Counted from the first letter of the stretch, positions 1 through 8,645 are shown. The stretch is DNA of 43,199 nt from an uncultured Neomegalonema sp. (GCA_937911325.1 CALDSD010000070.1:1-43199), one strand, 5' to 3'. A program made the numbers and translations. Notes: a model not told the origin generated them from the sequence alone.

Positions 1-54
1 AGCACCAGACTACGAATCTGGGGGTCGGGAGTTCGAATCTTCCCCGGTGCGCCA
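1..54 (+). tRNA. tRNA-Arg (ACG), 5' part cut off by window edge
   Basis: The 3' part of a tRNA is visible. It has an anticodon stem CCAGA/TCTGG closing a 7-nt loop CTACGAA (anticodon ACG, Arg), a short variable loop, a T-arm GGGAG-TTCGAAT-CTTCC at 27-43, the 3' acceptor strand CCGGTGC at 44-50, discriminator G and an encoded CCA at 52-54. The D-arm and 5' acceptor strand lie outside the window. The anticodon reads CGN arginine codons after A34 deamination. Confidence 0.93.
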
Positions 55-591
55 ATAAATCAGAGTATCGCGAGACGACTGTCTTGGACTGACGTTGGGC
101 GCGTGCCGACTTCCGGCCATGGTCCGCGACGCTCAAGCGTATGCACCTTCGGCTTCTTGCTTTGGCTGCGAGGCTCGATGCGATGGTTCCGCGCCCCCTC
201 TTGGCGCCAAGAGACACGGGTCCAAAGCCGACGCCGCCCAAGGAGCTTGTCGTTTGCGAGGAAGCGGGATTTACGCGGCGCTTCGCGCGGCCCTTTCCGT
301 ATCCCAGACGGTGGCTCGCGGCGTGACGGTCCAGCGGTTCGCTGCGGGTTTTTCGGATGAGCACAAGCTTCGCTCCGCGCGTTGAACCGGCAGCAATCGC
401 CAAGCGGTGCGTTCATCCAAAAGGTGTCGCGTGGCGACAAGCAAGAGCGCCAATCGCCGCTAAAACCTGTCCCAGCCGTCGCTCCCGCTAAAGCCGCAAT
501 GACATGGTCTCCTAGGCTGGTGGTTGACATGTCAGCCCCGAGCTATCGATAGGCGCGCCGGCTCTTAGGCAGGAATTGAGGTCAGCGCAAA
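55..591. other. Intergenic stretch without a convincing gene
   Basis: This 537-bp stretch lies between the tRNA and the enolase-superfamily gene. The minus strand is open for 156 codons (530 to 60). The translation is rich in Arg, Pro and Ser, has no hydrophobic core pattern, and is followed by no partner gene, so I do not call it coding. The end of the stretch must contain the promoter of the gene at 592. A weak ribosome-binding sequence (GAGG, about 578-581) precedes that start. No terminator with a T-run was seen after the tRNA. Confidence 0.5.
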
Positions 592-1722
592 ATGATCATT
601 CGTGAAATCCGCATCACTCCGCTCCGTCTGGAAACGAGAGTCCCTTACGTGTGGGCTCAGGGCGTCGAGCATGCCTTCACTGTCAACTTGATCGAGATGG
701 TGAGTGAAGACGGAACGACCGGTTATGGGGAGACGACGGCCGCCCCCGATGCGGATGCGCAGAAGATCATCCTGACAAAACTGGCGAAGTCGTTCATCGG
801 TCGATCTGTCTTCGACATTACGGCCGCGCAAGAGGACGCATACCGGCGGAACTTTTTGATATTCGGCGGGAACATGCAGAGATACGCCAACCAACTGTTC
901 TGCGGTCTCGAGATGGCTGGACTGGACCTCCAGGGTAAGCTCCTCGATCGTCCTGTTTGGGAACTCCTCGGCGGGGAGAAACGCAAGGAAGTCGGATACT
1001 TCTACTTTCTTCAGGGAAAGAGCCCAGAGGAGCTGGCCGCCGACGCTTCAGCCGCCGCTCAAGCGGGTCATCCGGTGATCTACCTGAAGGTTGGCATCTC
1101 GCCTGAGCATGACGTCGCCAGCGTTCGCGCTGTTCGAGAAGCGATAGGGCCATCCCATCGCTTCAGGGTTGATGCGAACGAAGGTTGGCCGGTCGCTCAT
1201 GCGTTGCGGATGATCCATGACATCGCGCCGTACAATATCGAATACATCGAGCAGCCGACGACGAGCCTTTCGCTCTTGCCGCTCAAACACCTCAAGGAGC
1301 GCTCGCCAATCGCGATCGGCGCGGATCAGAGCGTCTTCACCCTTCAAGAGGTTTTTCTGGCCTGTTCCAGTGCAGCGGCAGACATGATCGCGATTGGCCC
1401 AAGAGAGATCGGAGGGTTGCGGAACATGATGAAAGCATCTGCTATTTGTGAGGGAGCAGGGACCACGCTCTGCATTCACTCCAGTATGACGACGGGCATC
1501 ACCACCTGTGCGGAGCATCACATCGGCAGAGCGGCCGCGAACCTGGACGACGGAAACCAGATCATGTGGCAACTGCTGAGAGAAAACGTCGTCGCCTCGC
1601 CTGACCTCAGCCCGGTCAGAGGCCGCCTCGCACTCGAAGACCGCCCAGGACTTGGCTTCGAACTAGATTTTGACGTGGTCGCCCGAGCCGCCGAAAATCA
1701 CAGAAGCCATCTGAACGACTAA
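592..1722 (+). CDS. Enolase-superfamily (mandelate racemase/muconate lactonizing-like) protein
   Basis: The 376-residue protein has the usual superfamily length: a capping N-terminal domain (about 1-125) and a modified TIM barrel (about 135-360). The three Mg-binding acids are recognisable as D194 (in VDANEGW), E220 (in YIEQPT) and D245 (in IGADQS). The usual K-x-K motif of the muconate-lactonizing and racemase subgroups reads Y164-L-K166. The opposite barrel lysine that precedes the GG motif (G274-G275) appears to be G269. H296 in a CIHSS segment could be a catalytic His as in mandelate-racemase-like members. Family membership is secure; the substrate (sugar acid, amino acid or betaine) is not. 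The Ldh_2 gene follows 36 bp downstream in the same direction, suggesting co-transcription. Confidence 0.85.
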   Translation: MIIREIRITPLRLETRVPYVWAQGVEHAFTVNLIEMVSEDGTTGYGETTAAPDADAQKIILTKLAKSFIGRSVFDITAAQEDAYRRNFLIFGGNMQRYANQLFCGLEMAGLDLQGKLLDRPVWELLGGEKRKEVGYFYFLQGKSPEELAADASAAAQAGHPVIYLKVGISPEHDVASVRAVREAIGPSHRFRVDANEGWPVAHALRMIHDIAPYNIEYIEQPTTSLSLLPLKHLKERSPIAIGADQSVFTLQEVFLACSSAAADMIAIGPREIGGLRNMMKASAICEGAGTTLCIHSSMTTGITTCAEHHIGRAAANLDDGNQIMWQLLRENVVASPDLSPVRGRLALEDRPGLGFELDFDVVARAAENHRSHLND

Positions 1723-1758
1723 ACGCCGACGACCGACGAAAAGAAGTGGTCCCAAAGC

Positions 1759-2736
1759 ATGCCTGATGTAACGCTGAACGACATTGAGCAGACGACGAAG
1801 ACGGCGCTGTTGCGTCACGGCGCGGCCGATTGGGTTGCGATCGAAGTCGCCAAAGCCGTTCGTAAAGCCGAGGCGATCGGGAACCGTATCTGCGGCCTCT
1901 ACTATCTGGAGAGCTATTGCCAACAGTTGCGTAGCGGCAGAGTGCAGGGTTTCGCAGAGCCTGTCGTCTCTCGCCCTAAGCCTGGCGTCGTCGCCGGCGA
2001 CGCCAAGTTCGGGTTTGCTCAGGCGGCTTTCGCTCGTGGTTTGGATGAGGCTGTAAAGACAGCGCATGAGTTGGGGGTCGCCAGTCTGGCGGTTTCACAT
2101 GCTCATACCTGCACCTCACTTGGCTATTTCACAGAGCAGATCGCGCTGAAGGGACTCATAGGAATAGGGTTCACCAACGCGTCGCCGATTGTGGCTCCGC
2201 CCGGAGGGAAGAGCCGTATCATCGGCACCAATCCGATCGCCTTTTCGGTTCCAGACGGCGCTGGGGGCTTGGCGATGCAGTTCGATCAATCCACAACGAC
2301 AGTCGCGCTCGGAAAGATCACAATGGCGAAAGCAGACGGCCGGCAGATCCCCGAAGGATGGGCGGTCGATGCGAATGGACGGCCCACAACCGATCCGGCT
2401 GAGGCGCTGAATGGGTCGCTGGTGTCGGTCGGAGGTTACAAGGGTTGGGGGTTCGGACTGATGGCCGAGCTTCTCGCCTCCGGGATGACGGGAAGCGCTC
2501 TCAGCCGCGACGTTCAACCACTGAAGGCGCCGACGGGCCGCCCACATGACATCGGGCAGTACTATTTGATGATAGACCACAGCGGTTCCCCAGAGTTCTT
2601 GGACCGACTGCTGAGCTTGAAAGAGCTGGTGGCGTCTGACCCAGGAACTCGTATGCCCGGACAGATGCAATCCGAGAGCGATCCAGTTCACGTGGAGACG
2701 TCGACTTGGCAGCTTGCGCAGGCGCTGGCCGAGTAG
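1759..2736 (+). CDS. Ldh_2 family (malate/L-lactate/imine reductase type) oxidoreductase
   Basis: A 325-residue protein of the Ldh_2 NAD(P)H-dependent family, which includes 2,3-diketogulonate reductase, sulfolactate dehydrogenase and pyrroline-2-carboxylate reductase. Family blocks are the IIGTNPIAFSVP segment (about 155-166) and a GGYKGWGFGLMAELLA segment in the C-terminal half. Members usually carry a catalytic His in an SHG motif near residue 45; here that position reads I44-C45-G46. The gene probably forms an operon with the enolase-superfamily gene 36 bp upstream. The substrate is unknown. A 2-keto acid or cyclic imine reduction is the family expectation, but the Cys substitution leaves this open. 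Confidence 0.85.
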   Translation: MPDVTLNDIEQTTKTALLRHGAADWVAIEVAKAVRKAEAIGNRICGLYYLESYCQQLRSGRVQGFAEPVVSRPKPGVVAGDAKFGFAQAAFARGLDEAVKTAHELGVASLAVSHAHTCTSLGYFTEQIALKGLIGIGFTNASPIVAPPGGKSRIIGTNPIAFSVPDGAGGLAMQFDQSTTTVALGKITMAKADGRQIPEGWAVDANGRPTTDPAEALNGSLVSVGGYKGWGFGLMAELLASGMTGSALSRDVQPLKAPTGRPHDIGQYYLMIDHSGSPEFLDRLLSLKELVASDPGTRMPGQMQSESDPVHVETSTWQLAQALAE

Positions 2737-2931
2737 TCTGAAGCTCTTATCCGACCTGTCTTGGAGCCGCCGCCAAAGGCTGTTGAAGAGAGCTTTTCGG
2801 ATGCAAGAAAAGCCGTAACGACGCGAAGCGACCCGTCAACGGGCGCGGCGGCCTCGAAAGCCGCTGTTCGGGCAGCTACGAAGACCTCGGATCACTTCCA
2901 TTTGTGCGAGGTCATGTGTCTCGCCGTTCAG

Positions 2932-2961
2932 AAAAAACGGCTCTCAGGAAACCGAGAGCCG
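2932..2961 (-). terminator. Rho-independent terminator of the RND operon
   Basis: Read on the minus strand, an 8-bp stem (CGGCTCTC/GAGAGCCG) closes an 8-nt loop and is followed directly by six T. It starts about 33 bp after the pump gene's stop. On the plus strand the same stem is followed by TTTT a few bases later (2967-2970), so it may also weakly stop transcripts arriving from the Ldh_2 gene. Positions 2737-2931 hold no convincing gene. Confidence 0.85.
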
Positions 2962-2993
2962 CTCGAGTTTTGAGATCTTGCGTGGTCTCTTGG

Positions 2994-5900
2994 TCAGTCG
3001 GCGCCGATCGCCGACGGCTCGGAAGATCTGGCGCTTTCGTTTCGCCTCCCTTGGGCCAACTGGCCCAGCCAACCCGACGTCACATAGAAAACCGGGGTGA
3101 ACAACAGGCCGAACAAGGTCACCCCAAGCATCCCGTAAAACACTGATACGCCAAGAGACTGACGCATTTCGAAACCTGCTCCAGTCGCCAACATCAGCGG
3201 TACGACACCGAGAATGAAGGCGAACGACGTCATCACGATGGGACGGAGCCGCAACGTCGCCGCCTCAACCGCCGCAGAGCGTCGGTCCAGACCGCCGTCC
3301 TCGGCTTGTTTGGCGAACTCGACGATCAGGATCGCATTCTTCGCCGCCAATCCGATCAGGATGACAAACCCGATCTGAACCAGGATGTTCATATCGAGCC
3401 CTTCCATGAGCACGCCCGTGATAGACGACAAAAGCGTCATTGGCACGATCAGGATAACCGCGAGCGGCAAGGTCAGGCTTTCATATTGAGCGGCCAGCAG
3501 CAGGAAAACGAAGACCACCGCCATCAGGAACGCTAACGCCGCCGTATTGCCCGCCAAACGCTCCTGCAGCGCAAGTTCGGTCCATTCAAACCCGAAGCCC
3601 CGGCCGAGCTCTGACGCCACCTCTGCTTCCACCGCGCTCAACGCGTCGCCGGTCGAAAAGCCGGAGACCACGTCTCCCTGCACGGCCGCCGCAGGGTAAA
3701 GGTTGTAGCGAGCGACGCGATTTGGCTCGGTAACGGTCTGAAACGTCGCAACCGAGCCGATTGGAACCATGTCGCCCACCTCGTTTCGCGCGCGCAGTCT
3801 CGCCACGTCGTCGTCCGACTGGCGGAAGTCGGCGTCGGCTTGCGCAGTCACCCGGAACGGGCGGCCAAAGGCGTTGAAGTCGTTCACGTAAGCCGAGCCC
3901 AGGTAGACCTCCAGCGTTGCGAACACGTCCTCTACAGCGACGCCCAGCTGCTCGGCGCGCGCGCGGTCGATGTCGGTGAAGAGCTGAGGCGTGGCCGTAT
4001 TGAAGATTGAAAAAGCCGAGGTGGCCGCATCGGTTGCGTTCGCAGCTGCGGCGATCTTCTGCGCCTCGGCGGCAAGCGCGTCGTAGCCGAGACCCGCGCG
4101 ATCCTGGATGTAGCCCTTAAAGCCGCCCGCGTTCCCTATGCCGCGAACAGGCGGCGGGGGCACGACAAGGATGAAGGCGTCGCGGTTGTCAGAGAACTCT
4201 GCGCGCAGATCGCCGAGGACGCGGTTCACATCATAGCCCTCCGCGACCCGCGGGCCGATGTCGGACATCGTGAAGAACACGGCCGCGGCGTTCGAGGCCG
4301 TCGTCAGCGTGGCTCCGTCCAGCCCGGCGAAGGCGGCCGCATGCTCGATATGCGGATGCGCGAGCCCTTTGGCGATGACCTCGTTCATCACGGCTTCTGT
4401 GCGTGAGAGCGAGGAGCCGGCGGGAAGCTGAACAACCGTGATGACGTAGTTCTGGTCGACCGGCGGCACAAAACCTTTTGGCGCACGGTCGAGCTGGTAA
4501 GCGCCGACCGCCATCAGTCCGCCATAGACCACAAGCACCAGCGCACTGATCCGCACCAGCCGCTTCACCAGAGCCGAGTAGCCGCGCGTAAGCCGATCGA
4601 ACCTCGAATTGAAAGCGTCGAAGAACGCCGCCAACGGCTTCTCCCAAAGCTTGAGTTCGCTCTTGGGTTTCTTGGGCTTCAGCAGCAGCGCCGCCATCGC
4701 CGGCGACAAGGTGAGCGAGACGCCGACCGAGAGTATCGTGGCGGTGGCGACGGTAATCGCAAACTGCTGGAAGAATGCGCCGGTGATCCCGTCGAGGAAG
4801 GCGGTCGGAATGAACACCGCCGACAGGACCAGCCCGCTCGACACGAGTGCGGATCCAACCTCATTCATGGTCGCGAAAGCGGCGTCCCGAGGGGCGAGGC
4901 CTTCATGGATTTTGCGCTCGACGTTTTCGACGACGATGATCGCGTCGTCGACGACGATGCCGATCGCCAGCACCATCCCGAAGAGCGACAGGGTGTTCAG
5001 CGAGAAACCGAAGACCTGCATCACTGCGAAAGCGCCGATCAGCGAGATCGGGATTGCGATGATCGGAATGATTGCGGCCCGGACGCTCTGCAGGAACAGG
5101 AACACCACGAGCGAAACCAGCACAACCGCCTCAAGGATGGTGTGTTCAACGGCTCGGATCGACTCGGAGACGAACTCCGTCGGGTTCCAAATCACCTCGT
5201 AGTCGAGCCCTTCTGGAAACGACTGCGACATCTCCTCGACCGCGCTGAGGATCCGCTCCGCGGTCGCCAGCGCATTCGAGCCAGGCTGCTGGTTGAACAG
5301 CATCGCCAGCGCCGGCTTGTCGTCGAGCTGCGCGTTGGTCGTGTAGTCCCGCGCGCCGAGTTCGACGCGAGCGACGTCGCCGAGACGAACCTCTTCGCCG
5401 CCCGATCCGGTCTTGATGATGACCGCCTCGAACGCGGCAGGCGTTTCGAGCCGTCCTTCCGTTCGAACGCTGATCTCGAAGGCGCCTTGCGCATCGTTTG
5501 GCGGAGCGTCCAGCACGCCGCCGGCGACCTCGACGTTCTGACTGCGGAGCGCCTCGACGATATCCATGCCGGTCAGGTTGAGGCTCGCCGCCCGATCCGG
5601 GTCGATCCATATCCGCATTGCATACTCGCGGAAGCCGAAAGACTGGATCTGGCCAACGCCCTCGATGCGCTGCAACGCATCCCGCATCTGCAAGCGCGCG
5701 TAGTTCGAGATGTACAACTGATCCCGGCTGCTGTCCGGCGAGTAGAGGTGCACGACCAGCAGAGCGTCCGGGTTCGCCTTTACAGTGGAAACGCCGAGCC
5801 TTCGCACGGGTTCCGGCAGTCGCGGTTCGGCGAGGGACACCCTGTTCTGAACGAGCACCTGCGCGGTGTCGAGATCCGTCCCCGGCTGGAAGGTGACCGT

Positions 5901-6176
5901 GATCGTGGCTGTGCCGGCTGCGGTCGACTGCGAGGTGATGTAGAGCATGCCCTCCACGCCGTTGATTTCTTCTTCGATCGGAGCCGCGACCGTTTCGGCC
6001 ACGGTCTCTGCCGAAGCGCCTGGATATGTCGCTGTCACCTGAATGGTGGGTGGTGCGATGTTCGGGTACTGGGCGATCGGAAGCTGGAGGTATGAGAGGT
6101 ATCCAACGATCACGAGGATCGTCCAAATCACACCGGCGAAGATCGGCCTTTGAATGAAGAAATGCGAGAGGTTCAT
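2994..6176 (-). CDS. RND (HAE1 family) multidrug efflux inner-membrane transporter
   Basis: A 1060-residue AcrB/MexF-type proton-driven pump subunit of the inner membrane. It starts with the typical FFIQRPIFAGVIW segment and has two large periplasmic loops and about 12 TM helices. The TM4 proton-relay pair is D410-D411 (in IGIVVDDAIIVVEN), and the TM10 Lys is in LAAKNAILIVEFA. Length is normal for the family. A strong Shine-Dalgarno sequence (AAGGAGG) precedes the start. It lies 36 bp downstream of the adaptor gene, and the terminator at 2932 ends the operon. No outer-membrane channel gene is adjacent, so a TolC-type protein must come from elsewhere. Substrate range cannot be read from sequence. 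Confidence 0.96.
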   Translation of the reverse strand: MNLSHFFIQRPIFAGVIWTILVIVGYLSYLQLPIAQYPNIAPPTIQVTATYPGASAETVAETVAAPIEEEINGVEGMLYITSQSTAAGTATITVTFQPGTDLDTAQVLVQNRVSLAEPRLPEPVRRLGVSTVKANPDALLVVHLYSPDSSRDQLYISNYARLQMRDALQRIEGVGQIQSFGFREYAMRIWIDPDRAASLNLTGMDIVEALRSQNVEVAGGVLDAPPNDAQGAFEISVRTEGRLETPAAFEAVIIKTGSGGEEVRLGDVARVELGARDYTTNAQLDDKPALAMLFNQQPGSNALATAERILSAVEEMSQSFPEGLDYEVIWNPTEFVSESIRAVEHTILEAVVLVSLVVFLFLQSVRAAIIPIIAIPISLIGAFAVMQVFGFSLNTLSLFGMVLAIGIVVDDAIIVVENVERKIHEGLAPRDAAFATMNEVGSALVSSGLVLSAVFIPTAFLDGITGAFFQQFAITVATATILSVGVSLTLSPAMAALLLKPKKPKSELKLWEKPLAAFFDAFNSRFDRLTRGYSALVKRLVRISALVLVVYGGLMAVGAYQLDRAPKGFVPPVDQNYVITVVQLPAGSSLSRTEAVMNEVIAKGLAHPHIEHAAAFAGLDGATLTTASNAAAVFFTMSDIGPRVAEGYDVNRVLGDLRAEFSDNRDAFILVVPPPPVRGIGNAGGFKGYIQDRAGLGYDALAAEAQKIAAAANATDAATSAFSIFNTATPQLFTDIDRARAEQLGVAVEDVFATLEVYLGSAYVNDFNAFGRPFRVTAQADADFRQSDDDVARLRARNEVGDMVPIGSVATFQTVTEPNRVARYNLYPAAAVQGDVVSGFSTGDALSAVEAEVASELGRGFGFEWTELALQERLAGNTAALAFLMAVVFVFLLLAAQYESLTLPLAVILIVPMTLLSSITGVLMEGLDMNILVQIGFVILIGLAAKNAILIVEFAKQAEDGGLDRRSAAVEAATLRLRPIVMTSFAFILGVVPLMLATGAGFEMRQSLGVSVFYGMLGVTLFGLLFTPVFYVTSGWLGQLAQGRRNESARSSEPSAIGAD

Positions 6177-6212
6177 GACTGCCTCCTTGGAGGGGAGCGC
6201 GCGCGGCGCGGA

Positions 6213-7529
6213 TTACTGGATGCGAGATTTCTGAGCGATTTCAGCGACATCGCGCTCGGTTGGCGCGATGGGGGCGCCGGCCGCCACAAACTGTACGCCG
6301 CCGACGATCAGCCGGTCGTCGGGGCTCAATCCGGAACGGATCAGCCGCTGGCCGTTGATCACTGGACCGAGCACCACGGTCCGGCGTTCTGCCGTGTTCT
6401 GCGCAGTCGCCACCCAGACGAACTTTTCGCTCTGATCCGTCTGGATTGCAGCGTCCGGGATCAGGACCGCGTCGTAGGCGGCTGAGCCAGCTAACCGGAT
6501 CCGTGCGAACATGCCCGGCGCGAAGACGTCGTTTGGATTGGAGAAAATGGCGCGCCCGCGCATTGTGCCGGTGGACGCGTCGAACTGATTGTCGACGAAG
6601 CGCATTTCGCCCTCGTGGGCGTAGTTGTCTTCATCGATCAGTTTCAGGAAAACGGTGTTCGCGTTCTCGCGAGAACCGGCTCGGGCCCCCGACCGGTCAA
6701 GGCGCACATATTTGAGATAGTCTGCTTCGCTAACAGTGAACTCGAACTCGATCGGGTCGAGAGAGACGATGTTTGTGAGCATCGTCCCGCCGTCGGCGCC
6801 CCCGGTGATCAGGTTGCCGACGCTGACCGCGTCATCGCTGATCCGGCCTGAGACCGGCGCGCGAACCTCGGTGAAGGAGAGGTCAAGCTCGGCGCGCGCA
6901 ACGCGGGCCTCCGCGGCTTTCAACTGCGCTTCTGCTTGCCGGAGGCCGCGCAGCCTGTCGTCCGCAGCTTCGCGACTGATTGTGCGCCGAGCCAGCAGCT
7001 CCTGACCACGGGTGTTTTCAGCGCGTGCGTTTTCAAGCACAGCCTGCGCGCTGGCAAGATCGGCCTGCGCCTCCGCAAGAGCCGCCTCGAACGGCCGTTG
7101 ATCGATTGTGAACAACAGATCGCCCGCGGTGACGGTTTGACCGTCTTTGAAGTGGATCTCCTCGAGATAGCCGGACACCCGCGCACGAACCTGCACGCTG
7201 TCGATCGCAACGAAGCGACCTGTGTACTCGTCCCATTCGGTGATCCGACGGACGTCAGGCCGAGTTATGTCCACTGGAGTGGCTGATACCGCCTGCGGCG
7301 TTGCGGCGACCGCCGTGGTCGACCTCTCGACGGAGGTGAGAACGGAGGAGACAGTTTCGAAGACCGAGTTCGCATGCCCGGCGACGACGAGCGCTGCGAG
7401 CGCGGCTCCGCCGAGTAACGCCGCTCGGCGCCGGCTTTGTCGCCCTGTTTCGGTCCTTTCGGGCGCCAGATGGCGGTTCTGTTCCGCCTGGGCCCCATCC
7501 TGAGCCGATGCAATCGATTGTTGTGACAT
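6213..7529 (-). CDS. RND efflux periplasmic adaptor (membrane fusion protein, MexE/AcrA type)
   Basis: A 438-residue membrane fusion protein that bridges the inner-membrane pump to an outer-membrane channel. A cytoplasmic N-terminus of about 35 residues precedes a single hydrophobic anchor (LGGAALAALVVAG). Next come the biotinyl-lipoyl halves, an alpha-helical hairpin rich in Ala, Glu and Arg (about 150-210), and the beta-barrel and membrane-proximal domains. There is no lipobox Cys, so it is anchored by a TM helix. The 131-bp upstream region (7530-7660) holds a 17-bp motif shared with the nearby LysR promoter. First gene of the operon with the pump. Confidence 0.94.
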   Translation of the reverse strand: MSQQSIASAQDGAQAEQNRHLAPERTETGRQSRRRAALLGGAALAALVVAGHANSVFETVSSVLTSVERSTTAVAATPQAVSATPVDITRPDVRRITEWDEYTGRFVAIDSVQVRARVSGYLEEIHFKDGQTVTAGDLLFTIDQRPFEAALAEAQADLASAQAVLENARAENTRGQELLARRTISREAADDRLRGLRQAEAQLKAAEARVARAELDLSFTEVRAPVSGRISDDAVSVGNLITGGADGGTMLTNIVSLDPIEFEFTVSEADYLKYVRLDRSGARAGSRENANTVFLKLIDEDNYAHEGEMRFVDNQFDASTGTMRGRAIFSNPNDVFAPGMFARIRLAGSAAYDAVLIPDAAIQTDQSEKFVWVATAQNTAERRTVVLGPVINGQRLIRSGLSPDDRLIVGGVQFVAAGAPIAPTERDVAEIAQKSRIQ

Positions 7530-7640
7530 GACAAACCTCGTCTGTTCGGTCGCGTAGGCTTGCAGCGACCGTGTTGTGGCATCTGGTTGATGGTTGGTTG
7601 TGCGCGTCAGCGTATCGTGATTGACGACATAAGCCGCCGT

Positions 7641-7657
7641 TTCCGAAAGATTAGCCT
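7641..7657. promoter_or_regulatory. Candidate LysR-type operator copy 1 (upstream of efflux operon)
   Basis: TTCCGAAAGATTAGCCTT at 7641-7658 contains a 17-bp core that matches 15 of 17 bases with a segment at 8594-8610 in the LysR/DUF427 divergent promoter. It lies about 110 bp before the adaptor start, within 7530-7660. A small dyad TAGC-CTTC-GCTA overlaps its right end. Function as an operator is an inference from position and repetition. Confidence 0.4.
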
Positions 7658-7660
7658 TCG

Positions 7661-8086
7661 CTAGGTTGCTTCATCCGAAAGCAATACTTTTGAATTGTCC
7701 TGGCTCGCCGACTCGGCGCAAGCGACGCTCTCCTTCTCGACGAGGAGCGCCGCTGATCTGGCGAAGTCGACCCAGGACCGCTCGGCGTCGATCATGTCGT
7801 CGACCATCCGAATGGCCTCAGGCGTGCCCATCATTCGGTCATAAGCGTCTATGCTGGGCCAGCTGAGTTCGAGCAAAGCGTCTGGAGCTTGTCCCTCTAG
7901 ACGCCGCACCGAAGACACGCAGTGTGAGCGTTTCGCACATACTCCAAACGCGAGCCGATGTCTGGTCGCGCCAAGACGCTCTCTGACCAGAGCGGCGATC
8001 CGGTTTTGCGATGCTCTCGCCGCTTTCTCGAATGCGGCCGGTGACAGATCAGGTCTTCGACGGATCATGTAAACGAACGTGACCAT
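7661..8086 (-). CDS. EthD-like / dimeric alpha-beta barrel protein
   Basis: A 141-residue protein whose first about 105 residues resemble the EthD ferredoxin-like fold: N-terminal FVYMIRRRPDLSPAAFE strand and helix, then a central ELSWPSIDAYDRMM strand and helix. The last about 35 residues are Ser/Ala/Glu-rich and look unstructured. Members are small dimeric barrels, often linked to degradation of xenobiotics or to stress, but without one fixed reaction. A GGGAGA ribosome-binding sequence lies before the ATG. The gene lies between the DUF427 gene (30 bp upstream) and the RND operon, all in the same direction. No catalytic residues can be claimed. Confidence 0.65.
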   Translation of the reverse strand: MVTFVYMIRRRPDLSPAAFEKAARASQNRIAALVRERLGATRHRLAFGVCAKRSHCVSSVRRLEGQAPDALLELSWPSIDAYDRMMGTPEAIRMVDDMIDAERSWVDFARSAALLVEKESVACAESASQDNSKVLLSDEAT

Positions 8087-8116
8087 CGGCTAGGTCTCCC
8101 TTTCGGTCGAGCATGC

Positions 8117-8518
8117 TCACGCAGCTGGGCCAATCTCGGCGACGGCGACCTCATCGCTGTAGAAGGCGATCCGGCCTGCGATGACGCTTGCGAACTCAAG
8201 GGGCGCCTCATACCGCCACGCGATCGTCACGCCGTCGAGCGCCAGATACGACGCATCGCCCTTCAGCGGGCAATGGGTGGCTTTGTCGGCGACAAGCTCC
8301 AAGGTCTCGACGACATCTTCCGGCGGCACGTAGAGCACTGGATCCAGAACGTCTCCGGCGACTTCCGTGACACGGAGCGCGGCACGGCTTTCGGCCAGGA
8401 CGACATCGCCTCTGGTGATCCGAATGAAACGCGAGACAGGCTTCGCGCGCATGAAGTGTCGAGGATCGTCAGGATTATGGATCGTCAGCGTGGCTTTGGT
8501 GACCGTTGGGTGCGTCAT
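8117..8518 (-). CDS. DUF427 domain protein
   Basis: A 133-residue protein made of one DUF427 domain. Typical blocks are visible: RITRGDVVLAESRAALRV, a YVPPEDV segment, the THCPLKGDASYLAL segment with the conserved CP-KG-A pattern, and an AWRYEAP strand followed by IAFYSDEV. The family forms a small beta-rich (Mss4-like) fold of unknown biochemical function. It is the first gene leftward of the divergent LysR gene and probably shares a transcript with the EthD-like gene 30 bp downstream. Confidence 0.9.
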   Translation of the reverse strand: MTHPTVTKATLTIHNPDDPRHFMRAKPVSRFIRITRGDVVLAESRAALRVTEVAGDVLDPVLYVPPEDVVETLELVADKATHCPLKGDASYLALDGVTIAWRYEAPLEFASVIAGRIAFYSDEVAVAEIGPAA

Positions 8519-8593
8519 CTGCTTCTCCTGTTTGCGTACGCGGGCCCCTGAGGTTTTCGCGACTTTGGACAGGAGAGATCTAGGCGCCCTTAA

Positions 8594-8631
8594 TCCGAAG
8601 CATTAGCCTTGAAATTGTTCATGGTGGCTAA
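8594..8631. promoter_or_regulatory. Candidate LysR-type operator copy 2 with dyad
   Basis: Between the divergent DUF427 (start 8518) and LysR (start 8646) genes lies TCCGAAGCATTAGCCTT (8594-8610), nearly identical to the segment before the efflux operon. Its TTAGCC (8603-8608) is matched by an inverted GGCTAA at 8626-8631, giving an interrupted dyad with a 17-bp spacer. Interrupted dyads in a divergent promoter are typical for LysR autoregulation. No footprint data exist here. Confidence 0.45.
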
Positions 8632-8645
8632 AGCGGATCTTTCGA

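Noticed and set aside
2761-2973. 70-codon plus-strand frame between the Ldh_2 and RND genes
   Set aside because: It runs through the terminator hairpin at 2932-2961 and has no ribosome-binding sequence and no recognisable sequence.
4905-6095. 396-codon plus-strand frame opposite the RND pump gene
   Set aside because: It is antisense to a strongly conserved AcrB-type gene; the composition is Arg/Asp/Leu-rich as expected from mirrored high-GC codons, and no domain is recognisable.
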